Shown here: positions 8,882-16,442 of the stretch, one piece after another
Layout of the letters: every line of letters begins with the position of its first letter
Position numbering within the stretch: position 1 is the first letter of the stretch
Assembly: GCA_038043185.1 (NCBI GenBank)
Contig: JBBTCO010000076.1
Span: forward strand, 1-35,767
From: UBA5009 sp038043185
GTDB lineage: Bacteria > Bdellovibrionota > Bdellovibrionia > Bdellovibrionales > Bdellovibrionaceae
DNA: 35,767 bases
Direction: 5' to 3'
Translations under genes and position numbers: made by a program
The notes under the pieces: generated by a model
Seen by the model: the letters and a program-made list of their open reading frames with translations, nothing else
Database searches by the model: none
Told to the model about the DNA's origin: nothing

Positions 8882-10522
8882 ATGAATAAATTTCTTTTTA
8901 CAAACTATGTAAGAATTTTATCGCTGTTGATCGGTCTTAGTTTTTGTTTCCATGTGTATTTTGCCAAAGAACATTTCCAAGAAATTGATTCAGATGTGGT
9001 GTTTTATGCCTTAAAACATTTTGATGATTTTGCCTATAAATATACAAATTATTCATATTTAAAAAAGCCAGAGCTAGATTTTCATAAAAAATATCGCCAG
9101 GCTTTGATTTCAATAGTATCAGGATATGATTTGCCTGATTGGGCTAAAGGTATTTTCGTTATTCCCTACAGTACAACTTATTTTCCCGGCATGGGCTTAG
9201 TTTATGGCCTTATTTATTCTTATGAAAAAAACTATGATGATTTTATGTTTGTAGGGATACTTATTTTGCAGATCCTTTTTCATTTATCGGTGATGCTCTT
9301 GTTTTTTACCTTGCTCAAAATGACCAATGATGAAAAAGCGGCATTTCTAGCATCGCTGGTCTATCTCTTTTCTGTAAGTCATTATTCCTATGCTTCTAAT
9401 TTAGGAAGTCCGATGTGGACGGTGGTGACCTCGATTGGGTGGATGAGCATTTTGGCTTTTTCTAAGAATGAAAATAAAGATCGAAATGTGTCCCTATCAA
9501 CAGCCTGTTGCATCTTCTTTAATTATTTAATTTTGATTTATTGGCTGGGATATATTTTATACAGAATTATTGATCAAAAATCTATTTTTAAAATTTTCAA
9601 GACTCAGCTTCTAGCCATTTTTTTTATTTTTGTCTGTACTCTGTTGTTTGTGCAGCCAGGACAAGGCTTTCGCGGAGTTTCAGTTTTCATATTTGAAATG
9701 CACGAAGAATTTTTATACATGATGGCCAATTTTTCAGCTTTTTTTACTTCTGAAAGATTGCTTAACCTTCAAATTATTCTTATTTTCATTCCGTTTTTAT
9801 TTTTTCTCTATAGGGCAATAAAAACAAAATTTTATGGAATAAGTTCATATTTAAAAATTGCCTTTTCAATATCAGCTGTTTTTATGGCATTTGTTGCCTT
9901 CGATTTTCTGGTATTTTTGGCCAGTCGCCATATGCTTTTTTTAAGCGCTGTTTTTTTCGTAATATTATCTTTTGGATTTGCAAGTTTACTTAACTATTTT
10001 TCTGAAAATAGAAGAAATAAAATATTTCTTAGTCTTAGTGCGGTTCTTATTGCTGTAGCGCCATTTGCTTTGTGGGGTCGGAAGGAAGAGACTAAAGATA
10101 AGCTTAAAGTATTGAGCACTTCAAATATCGAAAATTTGATCTTGCTGGATTCTCGCTTGGAATTTCCTCATAATAGTCAACCAACGTTAATTTCAGTTCC
10201 AGCTTTTGATATTGGTATTTCTACAATCTATGAATTAAAATTTAATACAAGATACTATTTTCTTAGTCAGTTGACTCCATTAAGTGGATTCGTGATGCAT
10301 TCAAAGGACGTAAGGAACAATTCAAAACTCAGTATAAATTCAAATTTAAATCGTGATGTTAAAATTCATAAAGATGAGCGCTTTTGTGACGAAGTGTCCT
10401 TTATGGCTTACGAAAGGTTCAGATACGGATTCCAAAAAATGAACTGTCGGTATTTTACTGAATTTGAAGTAGTCGATAACAAAGCAAATGAGCCAATCTC
10501 CTCTACTGGAGATTCAAATTGA
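8882..10522 (+). CDS. Polytopic membrane protein, probable GT-C-type glycosyltransferase
   Basis: A 546-aa protein with an N-terminal membrane segment (about 10-28), about ten further hydrophobic segments to residue 400, and a polar C-terminal domain of about 130 residues. The first loop carries EIDSD (34-38), a DxD-like motif at the expected GT-C position. It does not share the QPVRDLS or RKHLL blocks of its two neighbours, so it is a different family. The start ATG lies 1 nt after the previous stop, and its stop overlaps the next start, so the three membrane genes are translationally coupled. The C-terminal domain has three Cys (near FCDEV and MNCRYF). Specific donor and acceptor cannot be read from the sequence. 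Confidence 0.55.
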   Translation: MNKFLFTNYVRILSLLIGLSFCFHVYFAKEHFQEIDSDVVFYALKHFDDFAYKYTNYSYLKKPELDFHKKYRQALISIVSGYDLPDWAKGIFVIPYSTTYFPGMGLVYGLIYSYEKNYDDFMFVGILILQILFHLSVMLLFFTLLKMTNDEKAAFLASLVYLFSVSHYSYASNLGSPMWTVVTSIGWMSILAFSKNENKDRNVSLSTACCIFFNYLILIYWLGYILYRIIDQKSIFKIFKTQLLAIFFIFVCTLLFVQPGQGFRGVSVFIFEMHEEFLYMMANFSAFFTSERLLNLQIILIFIPFLFFLYRAIKTKFYGISSYLKIAFSISAVFMAFVAFDFLVFLASRHMLFLSAVFFVILSFGFASLLNYFSENRRNKIFLSLSAVLIAVAPFALWGRKEETKDKLKVLSTSNIENLILLDSRLEFPHNSQPTLISVPAFDIGISTIYELKFNTRYYFLSQLTPLSGFVMHSKDVRNNSKLSINSNLNRDVKIHKDERFCDEVSFMAYERFRYGFQKMNCRYFTEFEVVDNKANEPISSTGDSN

Positions 10523-12153
10523 AAAACTATATTTTTTATATTCTTCTTTTTTTCATCCTACTGATAACCTACAGTGCTCCCATTTTAAATCACCCCGCTC
10601 TTAGTTTCGATGACACCTCACTTCTGGAGCCATTAAAAAGCGTCGATTCTTTACAGAAATACAATGAGCTTATTCAGCAAAATATAATTCTGGATGTGCA
10701 ACCAGTACGAGATTTAAGTTTTTGGTTGGAATTGCAAGTAGAAAAATTTACGGGATTTAGAAATTCACAATTAGTTAATCTCTTGATTTGGTTTTTTACA
10801 CTTTTATTTCTTGATCAAATTTTAAAATTTTGGAAAGTTCAAAATATTTGGCGATATTTTATCGTGAGCCTTGTGGCTTTTCACCCAGCTGTGGCATCCA
10901 GCGTGGCTTGGACTTCAGCACGAAAACATTTGTTATCTGCATTTTTTCTTTCCGTAATAGTGCATTTGTGGATAACTCGATGTTCATTTTCTTTGAAGGA
11001 TAAAATCAAATTTTTTATTTTTTATTTTTTACTTTGCTTTTCGCAGCCAATTAATTTTTTGGCGCCATTTCTTATTTTGTTTGGAGAGTTTTTAACGACA
11101 AGTCATCAACGATTAAAAAAGCTTTTAAGTCGTTATGATTTGATCATTGGATTTATCCTTCTTGCGGTTTTCTGTGTTTATATAAACTTAACTTACTATA
11201 CGGGTGATTACATTAAACAAAGTGGCGAGATGTTGCCTAAGTTTTTACCTCCAGAAAACCAGAAGTTGATATTTAGAATATTTGTCTGGGGCAGATCTTT
11301 CTTTCAGCTGATAAATCCCTTAGCGGCAAGTCCTGTCCCTTATAAAATTTTGAAGCCAGAAACTTTTATCGGAATTTTTCTCTTATTCGTGTTTCTATTT
11401 TCTATCTGGATATTTCGCAATAAATTTTGGCGTGATCGTTTAACATTATCTTTATTGCTGATGGCTTCACCAATATTGATGATGACAGTAAGATTAACTC
11501 ATCATTTGGGATGGGACACCTATTTGCTAACAACAATATGGTCCCTCGGCCTCTTATTTGGCGCCTTTAAGTATAATGCTGAACCAAGCAAGTTGGTGCA
11601 GACTTTTGGTGTAATAATTATTTTTGTATATGTTGGGCTTAGTTATGGATTTGCTTCCGATTGGTCAAGCGATCAGCGGTTAGTAGCTCAAGCCTATTAT
11701 AAAGAGGGCAGCTTTTTTGCTCAGGAGAACTATGCGCGGCAGTTGTTGCTTGAGGGCAAGGACTGGACTTTGGCCAAGGAGCTAATTCATGATTTAGAAA
11801 ATAAGTCGCCTTCGCGAATACTGCTACCATATTTGAAAGCGAGACTCATTTATCAAGCTCCAGTTGAAGCTAATGAAAAACGTAGACTTTTTTTAGAGAC
11901 AGAAACGCTGCACCCTTGGATGCAGTATTATTTTGCAGCCTTTGAAGCGTCTCAAGGGAATCCTATGGCTGGATATCTACGCCTGAACAAGATTTGGCGG
12001 AATTCACAGGAAGAGGTGAAGCGTGTTATGGGGCCTTTGTTTTATATTTATGTTTCAAATTGGTACAAAATGTGTGAGCAAGCAAAAGTCCAAGATTGCC
12101 ATTGGATCCAGCTTGAACTCGATAAAAAATCCAAACAAAAGCCTGACAATTAA
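10519..12153 (+). CDS. Polytopic membrane protein, TMTC/PMT-like GT-C glycosyltransferase candidate (paralogue 2)
   Basis: A 544-aa paralogue of the gene at 7204 with the same architecture: membrane segment at 4-22, first-loop Asp pair FDD (30-32), VQPVRDLS (60-67), HPAVASSVAWTSARKHLLS (from about 121), many membrane segments to about 370, and a soluble helical tail. The tails match near the end (SNWIKMC in paralogue 1, SNWYKMC here). The start is TTG at 10519, overlapping the previous stop (TTGA). TGGAG about 8 nt upstream supports it, and no ATG or GTG fits the conserved first membrane segment. The pilin gene starts 77 nt downstream. Function as a glycan transferase acting on or near pilin is inference from context. 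Confidence 0.62.
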   Translation: MKNYIFYILLFFILLITYSAPILNHPALSFDDTSLLEPLKSVDSLQKYNELIQQNIILDVQPVRDLSFWLELQVEKFTGFRNSQLVNLLIWFFTLLFLDQILKFWKVQNIWRYFIVSLVAFHPAVASSVAWTSARKHLLSAFFLSVIVHLWITRCSFSLKDKIKFFIFYFLLCFSQPINFLAPFLILFGEFLTTSHQRLKKLLSRYDLIIGFILLAVFCVYINLTYYTGDYIKQSGEMLPKFLPPENQKLIFRIFVWGRSFFQLINPLAASPVPYKILKPETFIGIFLLFVFLFSIWIFRNKFWRDRLTLSLLLMASPILMMTVRLTHHLGWDTYLLTTIWSLGLLFGAFKYNAEPSKLVQTFGVIIIFVYVGLSYGFASDWSSDQRLVAQAYYKEGSFFAQENYARQLLLEGKDWTLAKELIHDLENKSPSRILLPYLKARLIYQAPVEANEKRRLFLETETLHPWMQYYFAAFEASQGNPMAGYLRLNKIWRNSQEEVKRVMGPLFYIYVSNWYKMCEQAKVQDCHWIQLELDKKSKQKPDN

Positions 12154-12230
12154 ATTGCTTCAGTCTGAGATTGAGGCGTTGACTTAGTGAGGCGCTATGT
12201 CACACTTAACTTTATCGGAGGAACGTGATT

Positions 12231-12785
12231 ATGAAAAATTTTAAAAATATGTTTACAAAAAAAGACGGATTTTCACTCGTTGAGTTAATGGTGGTTGTGG
12301 CCATCATCGGAATCTTGGCTGCCGTCGCAGTGCCAAACGTTAGTAAATACATGCTGAAAGCGCGACAAAGCGAGGCTAAAACCAACTTGGCGGCAATTTA
12401 TTCTGCTAATAAAGCTTTCGCTGTGGAATACAATGGTTACGTTACTCGATTTACTGTTATGGGATATGCTCCAGAAGGTCAGGTCAGATATAATTTTGGT
12501 TGGCAAGTTGATGGTGGTATACCATCAACAATCGTCGCTGGTTATAAAGGTCAAGATGGAGCCTCTACTGATAGTAATTCAAGTGCATTTTGTGATAGCA
12601 TAAAATGTACGTGTTTAACTGAGTGTTCACTGGCAACTACAATAGCTGGAACTGCAATAAATCAAACTCCTCCATCTTTTACTGCAGGAGCGGCTTCAAA
12701 TCTTAAAAAAACTGGGACCGTTTTTGACACTTGGCAGATCAATGATACAAAAGTTATGTCACAATCTGTAGATGGCATTAACTAA
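12231..12785 (+). CDS. pilA: Type IV major pilin PilA
   Basis: Structural subunit of type IV pili, assembled at the inner membrane. The class III leader is 13 residues (MKNFKNMFTKKDG), cut after Gly by prepilin peptidase, leaving Phe+1 and Glu+5 (FSLVELMVVVAIIGILAAVA). The start at 12231 is chosen because GGAGGA lies 8 nt upstream; an in-frame GTG 6 nt earlier is too close to it. The mature protein has four closely spaced Cys (121, 126, 128, 132) next to a Ser/Thr-rich stretch (ASTDSNSSAF), which could form disulfides and present O-glycan sites. Three GT-C-like genes lie just upstream. In Bdellovibrio PilA is required for efficient prey entry. A strong terminator follows. Confidence 0.95.
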   Translation: MKNFKNMFTKKDGFSLVELMVVVAIIGILAAVAVPNVSKYMLKARQSEAKTNLAAIYSANKAFAVEYNGYVTRFTVMGYAPEGQVRYNFGWQVDGGIPSTIVAGYKGQDGASTDSNSSAFCDSIKCTCLTECSLATTIAGTAINQTPPSFTAGAASNLKKTGTVFDTWQINDTKVMSQSVDGIN

Positions 12786-12811
12786 GAATTCATTCTTAAA
12801 ATATCGAGTTC

Positions 12812-12850
12812 AAAATAAATTGAGGGAAGAAATTCCCTCAATTTATTTTT
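12812..12850 (+). terminator. Rho-independent terminator after pilA
   Basis: A 17-bp perfect stem (12812-12828 with 12833-12849), containing TTGAGGGAA paired with TTCCCTCAA, closes a GAAA loop and ends in a T-rich tail. It lies 26 nt after the pilA stop and separates pilA from the next gene, allowing high-level pilin mRNA with a defined 3' end. Confidence 0.93.
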
Positions 12851-12852
12851 AG

Positions 12853-12861
12853 TGATATAAA
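12853..12861 (+). promoter_or_regulatory. Extended -10 promoter for the TPR-like gene, probably leaderless
   Basis: TG-A-TATAAA fits an extended -10 element. It ends 7 nt before the ATG at 12869, so the expected transcription start is at or within a base or two of the start codon. No Shine-Dalgarno sequence precedes that ATG. The -35 region would fall inside the pilA terminator and is poor, as is common for extended -10 promoters. Confidence 0.5.
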
Positions 12862-12868
12862 TATCTGT

Positions 12869-13552
12869 ATGAAGCGTTTGTTGTTCCCATTTCTTATTAT
12901 CCTGCTTTTTCTCAGTCGGCAGTCGTTACTAGAATATCAGCATGAGCCCGGTATAAATCTTCCGCCCCCACACATCACTCATTTTACTTTTGGATTTGCT
13001 GAGCAAATGGCGGATCAATTTTGGGTACGTGTTATTCAAGATTTTGATTATTGTGAACAAAAAATTGCCGAAAACACTTGTCGCAATCAAGGTTGGTTGT
13101 ACCAGATGCTTGATTTGATCACTGATCTTTCGCCAAATTTTCGAATGCCTCATGCCACGGGTCCATTAGCTCTAACGGTGATTATTTCAGACATCGAAGG
13201 GGCGTCTAAGTTATTTGACAAGGCTGTAAAAAACTTCCCGAAAGATTGGCCAATACTTTACCGAGCGGCATACCAGGCGCTGAGCGAAGAAAAAAATAAA
13301 GAGAAAGCCGCTGATCTGCTTTATCGTGCCGCTAAATATGGGGCTCCCTCATGGGCTTACACTTTGGCGGGTCGACTTTATTCAGAAGCTGGTGCACAAG
13401 AATTAGGCGAACGAATTTACCAAGAGATTGATCAAGATCCAAATATGAAAGATATTGCTAAGCGATTGAGGGGGCGACTTGATGGTAAAAAAGTGCCAAC
13501 TTTACTCGAGCTAGAAAATGAGCAGAAAAAGAACAGCAAGGAATCCCGCTAA
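12869..13552 (+). CDS. Membrane-anchored TPR-like protein next to pilA
   Basis: A 227-aa protein with an N-terminal hydrophobic segment (about 3-16: LLFPFLIILLFL), acting as uncleaved anchor or signal sequence, followed by a periplasmic helical domain. Helical pairs with TPR character occur at about 100-185 (GASKLFDKAVKNFPKDW, KAADLLYRAAKYG, AYTLAGRLYSEAGAQELGERIYQEI). A Cys pair (CEQKIAENTC) lies near residues 61-70. The C-terminus is charged. I do not recognise a named family. Its position directly after pilA suggests a role in pilus biogenesis or an envelope scaffold, but this is only context. It appears to be transcribed separately from pilA. Confidence 0.8.
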   Translation: MKRLLFPFLIILLFLSRQSLLEYQHEPGINLPPPHITHFTFGFAEQMADQFWVRVIQDFDYCEQKIAENTCRNQGWLYQMLDLITDLSPNFRMPHATGPLALTVIISDIEGASKLFDKAVKNFPKDWPILYRAAYQALSEEKNKEKAADLLYRAAKYGAPSWAYTLAGRLYSEAGAQELGERIYQEIDQDPNMKDIAKRLRGRLDGKKVPTLLELENEQKKNSKESR

Positions 13553-13574
13553 AAATGACCCCGACAATCAAAAC

Positions 13575-13604
13575 TTGACACTGGATCTTGATTCTTCATA
13601 TTAA
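13575..13604 (+). promoter_or_regulatory. dnaJ promoter, probably giving leaderless mRNA
   Basis: A perfect -35 TTGACA (13575-13580) is followed at 18 nt by TATTAA (13599-13604), with an alternative CATATT at 16 nt. Either -10 puts the transcription start at about 13609-13612, i.e. on the dnaJ ATG at 13610. No Shine-Dalgarno sequence is present between box and ATG. This is a sigma70-like site rather than an obvious heat-shock sigma site. Confidence 0.6.
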
Positions 13605-13609
13605 ATCCT

Positions 13610-14725
13610 ATGTCAAATTTAAGAGATTGTTACGAAGTACTTGGTCTTAGCCGTGAAGCCAGTGGCGAAGAAATTAAAAAAGCTTATCGAAAGCTCGCTA
13701 TTCAATTTCATCCTGATAAAAATCCTGGGAATCCCGAAGCTGAAGAGAAGTTTAAAGAAGCGGCATCTGCCTATGAAATTCTGAGCGATCCCGATAAACG
13801 AACGCGCTATGATCGTTTTGGTCACCAGGGAGTCAGCGGCGGAGGCGGTCAGGGCTTTCACAACATGGAAGATATTTTTTCTCAATTTGGGGATGTATTT
13901 GGCGATCTTTTCGGTGGTTCCGGTGCGGGTCGATCCCGGCGTTCCAATCAACCTCGTCGGGGAGCCGATCTTCGTTATTTGACCGAGATTACTTTGCCCG
14001 ACATTCTGAATGGCCTAGAAAAAGAAATTGAATTTGAGACCGATGAAAATTGTGAATCTTGCAATGGTTCAGGAGCAGATAAGAACTCTCAGGTTACAAC
14101 TTGCAATACTTGTGGTGGCTCGGGGCAGGTTGTGGCTCGCCAAGGTTTCTTCAGCATGGCAACAACTTGTCCTCAATGCCGAGGCGAAGGAAAGCAGATC
14201 AAAAATCCTTGCCGCCCTTGTCGAGGCAAGGGACGAGTTCAGGTTAAGCGCAAGATCAGCTTGAACATTCCTGCCGGTGTTGACAATGGGACTCGCTTGC
14301 GAGTTTCTGGCGAAGGTGAGGGCGGGGGGCGCGGCGGCCCTGCCGGCGACTTGTATGTTGAAATCCGTGTTAAAGAACACGATTTTTTCGAACGCGATGC
14401 TGATCATTTATTCGCACGCTTGCGTGTCCCTTATGTAAAAATGCTTTTGGGTGGAACTCATCAAGTGGAAACATTATCTGATCCACAGGAAATTGAAATA
14501 CCTCGTGTCTGTTCTCCCGGCTCAATTGTAAAGTTGAGTGGGCAAGGTTTGCCATCTTTGCGCGGCTCTCGGCGCGGTGATATTCACTTTGAAATTGTCC
14601 CAGAATTTCCAAGCAAGCTTTCCGCCGAAGAAGAAAAGTTACTTAAGGAAATTGCTAGTCTTGCTGGTAATGCGCCAAAAGATTCCAACTCGAGCGGCTT
14701 TTTCTCCAAAAAGAAGAAAAAATAA
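13610..14725 (+). CDS. dnaJ: Chaperone DnaJ
   Basis: Type I Hsp40 co-chaperone that delivers substrates to DnaK and stimulates its ATPase. The J domain is at 1-70 with HPD at 34-36, the Gly/Phe-rich linker at about 72-105, and the zinc-binding domain has four CxxCxGxG repeats (C148/C151, C165/C168, C187/C190, C201/C204). The C-terminal substrate-binding domains follow, and the protein ends in a Lys-rich tail. At 371 aa it is full length. The start at 13610 fits the family (the J domain normally begins within five residues). dnaK lies downstream on the same strand but is separated by about 2 kb holding a protease gene and repeat elements. Confidence 0.97.
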   Translation: MSNLRDCYEVLGLSREASGEEIKKAYRKLAIQFHPDKNPGNPEAEEKFKEAASAYEILSDPDKRTRYDRFGHQGVSGGGGQGFHNMEDIFSQFGDVFGDLFGGSGAGRSRRSNQPRRGADLRYLTEITLPDILNGLEKEIEFETDENCESCNGSGADKNSQVTTCNTCGGSGQVVARQGFFSMATTCPQCRGEGKQIKNPCRPCRGKGRVQVKRKISLNIPAGVDNGTRLRVSGEGEGGGRGGPAGDLYVEIRVKEHDFFERDADHLFARLRVPYVKMLLGGTHQVETLSDPQEIEIPRVCSPGSIVKLSGQGLPSLRGSRRGDIHFEIVPEFPSKLSAEEEKLLKEIASLAGNAPKDSNSSGFFSKKKKK

Positions 14726-14743
14726 TTTTGTAGATTCCTATTT

Positions 14744-14847
14744 TTAAATTCCTTCCCCTTTCTAAAAAGGACCTTTGCGGTGCAGGATGCACTCAAGCAA
14801 GAGCCCATGGATGGGCGTGTCCTTTTTAGAAAGGGGAAGGAATTTAA
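14744..14847 (+). repeat. Structured inverted-repeat element, copy A (core on + strand)
   Basis: Perfect 29-bp arms (14744-14772 and 14819-14847) close a 46-nt core (14773-14818). In the core, GTGCA-GGA-TGCAC and GCCCA-TGGA-TGGGC form two hairpins, and TTTGC (core 2-6) can pair with GCAAG (core 25-29) around the first, giving a three-way junction with the outer stem. The same core, at identical length, recurs in copies at 16206 and 16443. It lies 18 nt after the dnaJ stop and upstream of the protease gene. No U-tract follows, so it is not a plain terminator. Confidence 0.9.
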
Positions 14848-14880
14848 CGATAACACATATATGCGTTACGGCTTGACCGA

Positions 14881-14916
14881 TCTAAAGGTGCATCTACCAT
14901 GAGATGTACCTTTAGA
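14881..14916 (+). promoter_or_regulatory. Hairpin immediately upstream of the protease ribosome-binding site
   Basis: A 15-bp stem (14881-14895 with 14902-14916, one G-U pair) closes the loop ACCATG. The hairpin ends 7 nt before the GGAGG of the next gene. It has no U-tract, so a leader structure that affects translation or mRNA stability is as likely as a terminator. Confidence 0.65.
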
Positions 14917-14933
14917 TAATCACGGAGGCATAA

Positions 14934-16196
14934 GTGCTCAAAAGATTCTTTTTTTTACTCATATTAACAATAGTGTTTATTAATCAACGAGCTCGAGCGG
15001 ATCTGCATTTAGATTTAGAAATGACCGGAAAAGAGTACCTTAATATTATAGAGAGCGACAAAAAAAATAAAGAAGTGAAAGAATCATCTCTTAATCCAGA
15101 TGAATTGGCACAGTTACAGAAACATTTGGAATACGGAAAAAGAAATTTACAGTGGATTGATATTATAAATGCAGGTCGATCAGTAAATCAGAAGATATCG
15201 TTAACGAGTGCCGCAACAACTTTAGGCTATCCGATTTCAAATCCGCGTATTCTGAACTTTAAAGTTATCGTCGATGAATGGAGCGGACTGCAGGAATTGT
15301 TACCTTTGGAACTTAGAAAGGTTATTTTTGAAAACGGAGAGCTCACCGAGAAGGCTCCGCTTACAGATCGAGAAATGGTTGAGTGGCTAGTTCAAGTGGA
15401 CCGAGCTTATCAAAACTCGGCAAGATTTGTGTTGTTAATGGCTAATCGAGAATCTTTTGAAGCGGCAAAGGCCCGAGATGTTCGCGGCTATTTGCAAATT
15501 AAAAACAATCCCGATGTTGATAATCAATTAAAAAATTGGAGCCATTTGGATGAGGTCAATCGCGCGTTATTAAAAAAAGCGTTAATCAGGATTTGTTATA
15601 ACACCATTACTGACGATAATTATTGTCTGGACTTGTTTGAGGACTATAGAACCAGAGATTCTTTGCTCGATTTTAAGAATCTTTTTATTCTAAGAGCTAA
15701 AGTTGTATACAATTCATTTTTTGATATCCCAGTTCATAGAAATGATTTTGTTTGGACGAACGAAAATGTATTGCAATTTCCGTTTTCAAATCCAAAAAAC
15801 GAACAAGTATTTCAATTTTTAAAATTTAATATTGAAGATGAATTTCGTTGGAAGGATTGGAGCCTTAATTTAAATTTTGTAGACACTTACTCTCCGAATA
15901 CGACTCATGTCGTTTTCGTTCCTGGAAGTATTGCGCGTGTTAACGGTATCGCTGGAAGTGAAATCACAATGGATGCAAATTCCTTATTGAGTGAATACGA
16001 CATGCAATGGACGATCCGGCATGAATATGGGCATGTTCTTGGTTTTAGAGACTGTTATATTGAATTCTATGATCCAGAGTTAAGTTCGTTTGTGTCTTAT
16101 CAATTAGACGTAACAAATCTAATGTGTTCACGTCGTGGTCATTTTAAACAGATTCATTATGATGAGTTAATGCGAGTATATAGAGACTCAAAATAG
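14934..16196 (+). CDS. Secreted metzincin-type zinc protease of unknown family
   Basis: A 420-aa protein with a Sec signal peptide (about 1-22, cut near ARA/DL). The zinc signature HEYGHVLGFRD (363-373) is the metzincin pattern HExxHxxGxxD, with Asp rather than His as third ligand, as in snapalysin-type enzymes; a candidate Met-turn is TNLMC (Met397). The large N-terminal part (about 23-300) is helical and charged and I do not recognise it. The start is GTG at 14934, supported by GGAGG 5 nt upstream. It stands between dnaJ and dnaK and is flanked by inverted-repeat element A on one side and B plus C on the other, so it may be an inserted cassette. Substrate unknown. Confidence 0.78.
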   Translation: MLKRFFFLLILTIVFINQRARADLHLDLEMTGKEYLNIIESDKKNKEVKESSLNPDELAQLQKHLEYGKRNLQWIDIINAGRSVNQKISLTSAATTLGYPISNPRILNFKVIVDEWSGLQELLPLELRKVIFENGELTEKAPLTDREMVEWLVQVDRAYQNSARFVLLMANRESFEAAKARDVRGYLQIKNNPDVDNQLKNWSHLDEVNRALLKKALIRICYNTITDDNYCLDLFEDYRTRDSLLDFKNLFILRAKVVYNSFFDIPVHRNDFVWTNENVLQFPFSNPKNEQVFQFLKFNIEDEFRWKDWSLNLNFVDTYSPNTTHVVFVPGSIARVNGIAGSEITMDANSLLSEYDMQWTIRHEYGHVLGFRDCYIEFYDPELSSFVSYQLDVTNLMCSRRGHFKQIHYDELMRVYRDSK

Positions 16197-16205
16197 GGAT
16201 TTTCG

Positions 16206-16337
16206 TAGCTTCCTGTTTTAAAATTCTTCCTGCCTTTCCGAAAAGGACGCGCCCATCCATGGGCTCTTGCTTAAGTGCATCCTGCACCGCAAAGGTCCTT
16301 TTCGGAAAGGCAGGAAGAATTTTAAAACAGGAAGCTA
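16206..16337 (-). repeat. Structured inverted-repeat element, copy B (core on - strand)
   Basis: Perfect 43-bp arms (16206-16248 and 16295-16337) enclose a 46-nt core (16249-16294) that is the reverse complement of the copy A core with only two differences (core positions 22 and 46). The inner arm CCTTTCCGAAAAGGAC matches copy A (CCTTTCTAAAAAGGAC) with two substitutions, both compensated on the opposite arm. It starts 9 nt after the protease stop codon. Its inverted orientation relative to copy A makes the protease gene look bracketed. Confidence 0.92.
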
Positions 16338-16442
16338 TGAAAATTATTTTTTGAGAGTTGGAGCATGTGGGCTTTGAAGTAGTGATCTCTTCCACTCACT
16401 CATTTTCCCTCCCTTCCTCCCAAAAAGTACTTTAGCTGGGTT

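Noticed and set aside
12179..12215. pilA promoter (TTGACT at 12179)
   Set aside because: No acceptable -10 lies 16-18 nt downstream; a promoter is likely in this 77-nt gap but I cannot place it.
12225..12230. GTG start for pilA six bases upstream
   Set aside because: It lies only 2 nt from GGAGGA; the ATG at 12231 has normal spacing and gives a normal prepilin leader.
14028..14407. Open frames on both strands inside dnaJ
   Set aside because: They are shadows of the zinc-finger coding region, with low-complexity composition and no ribosome sites.
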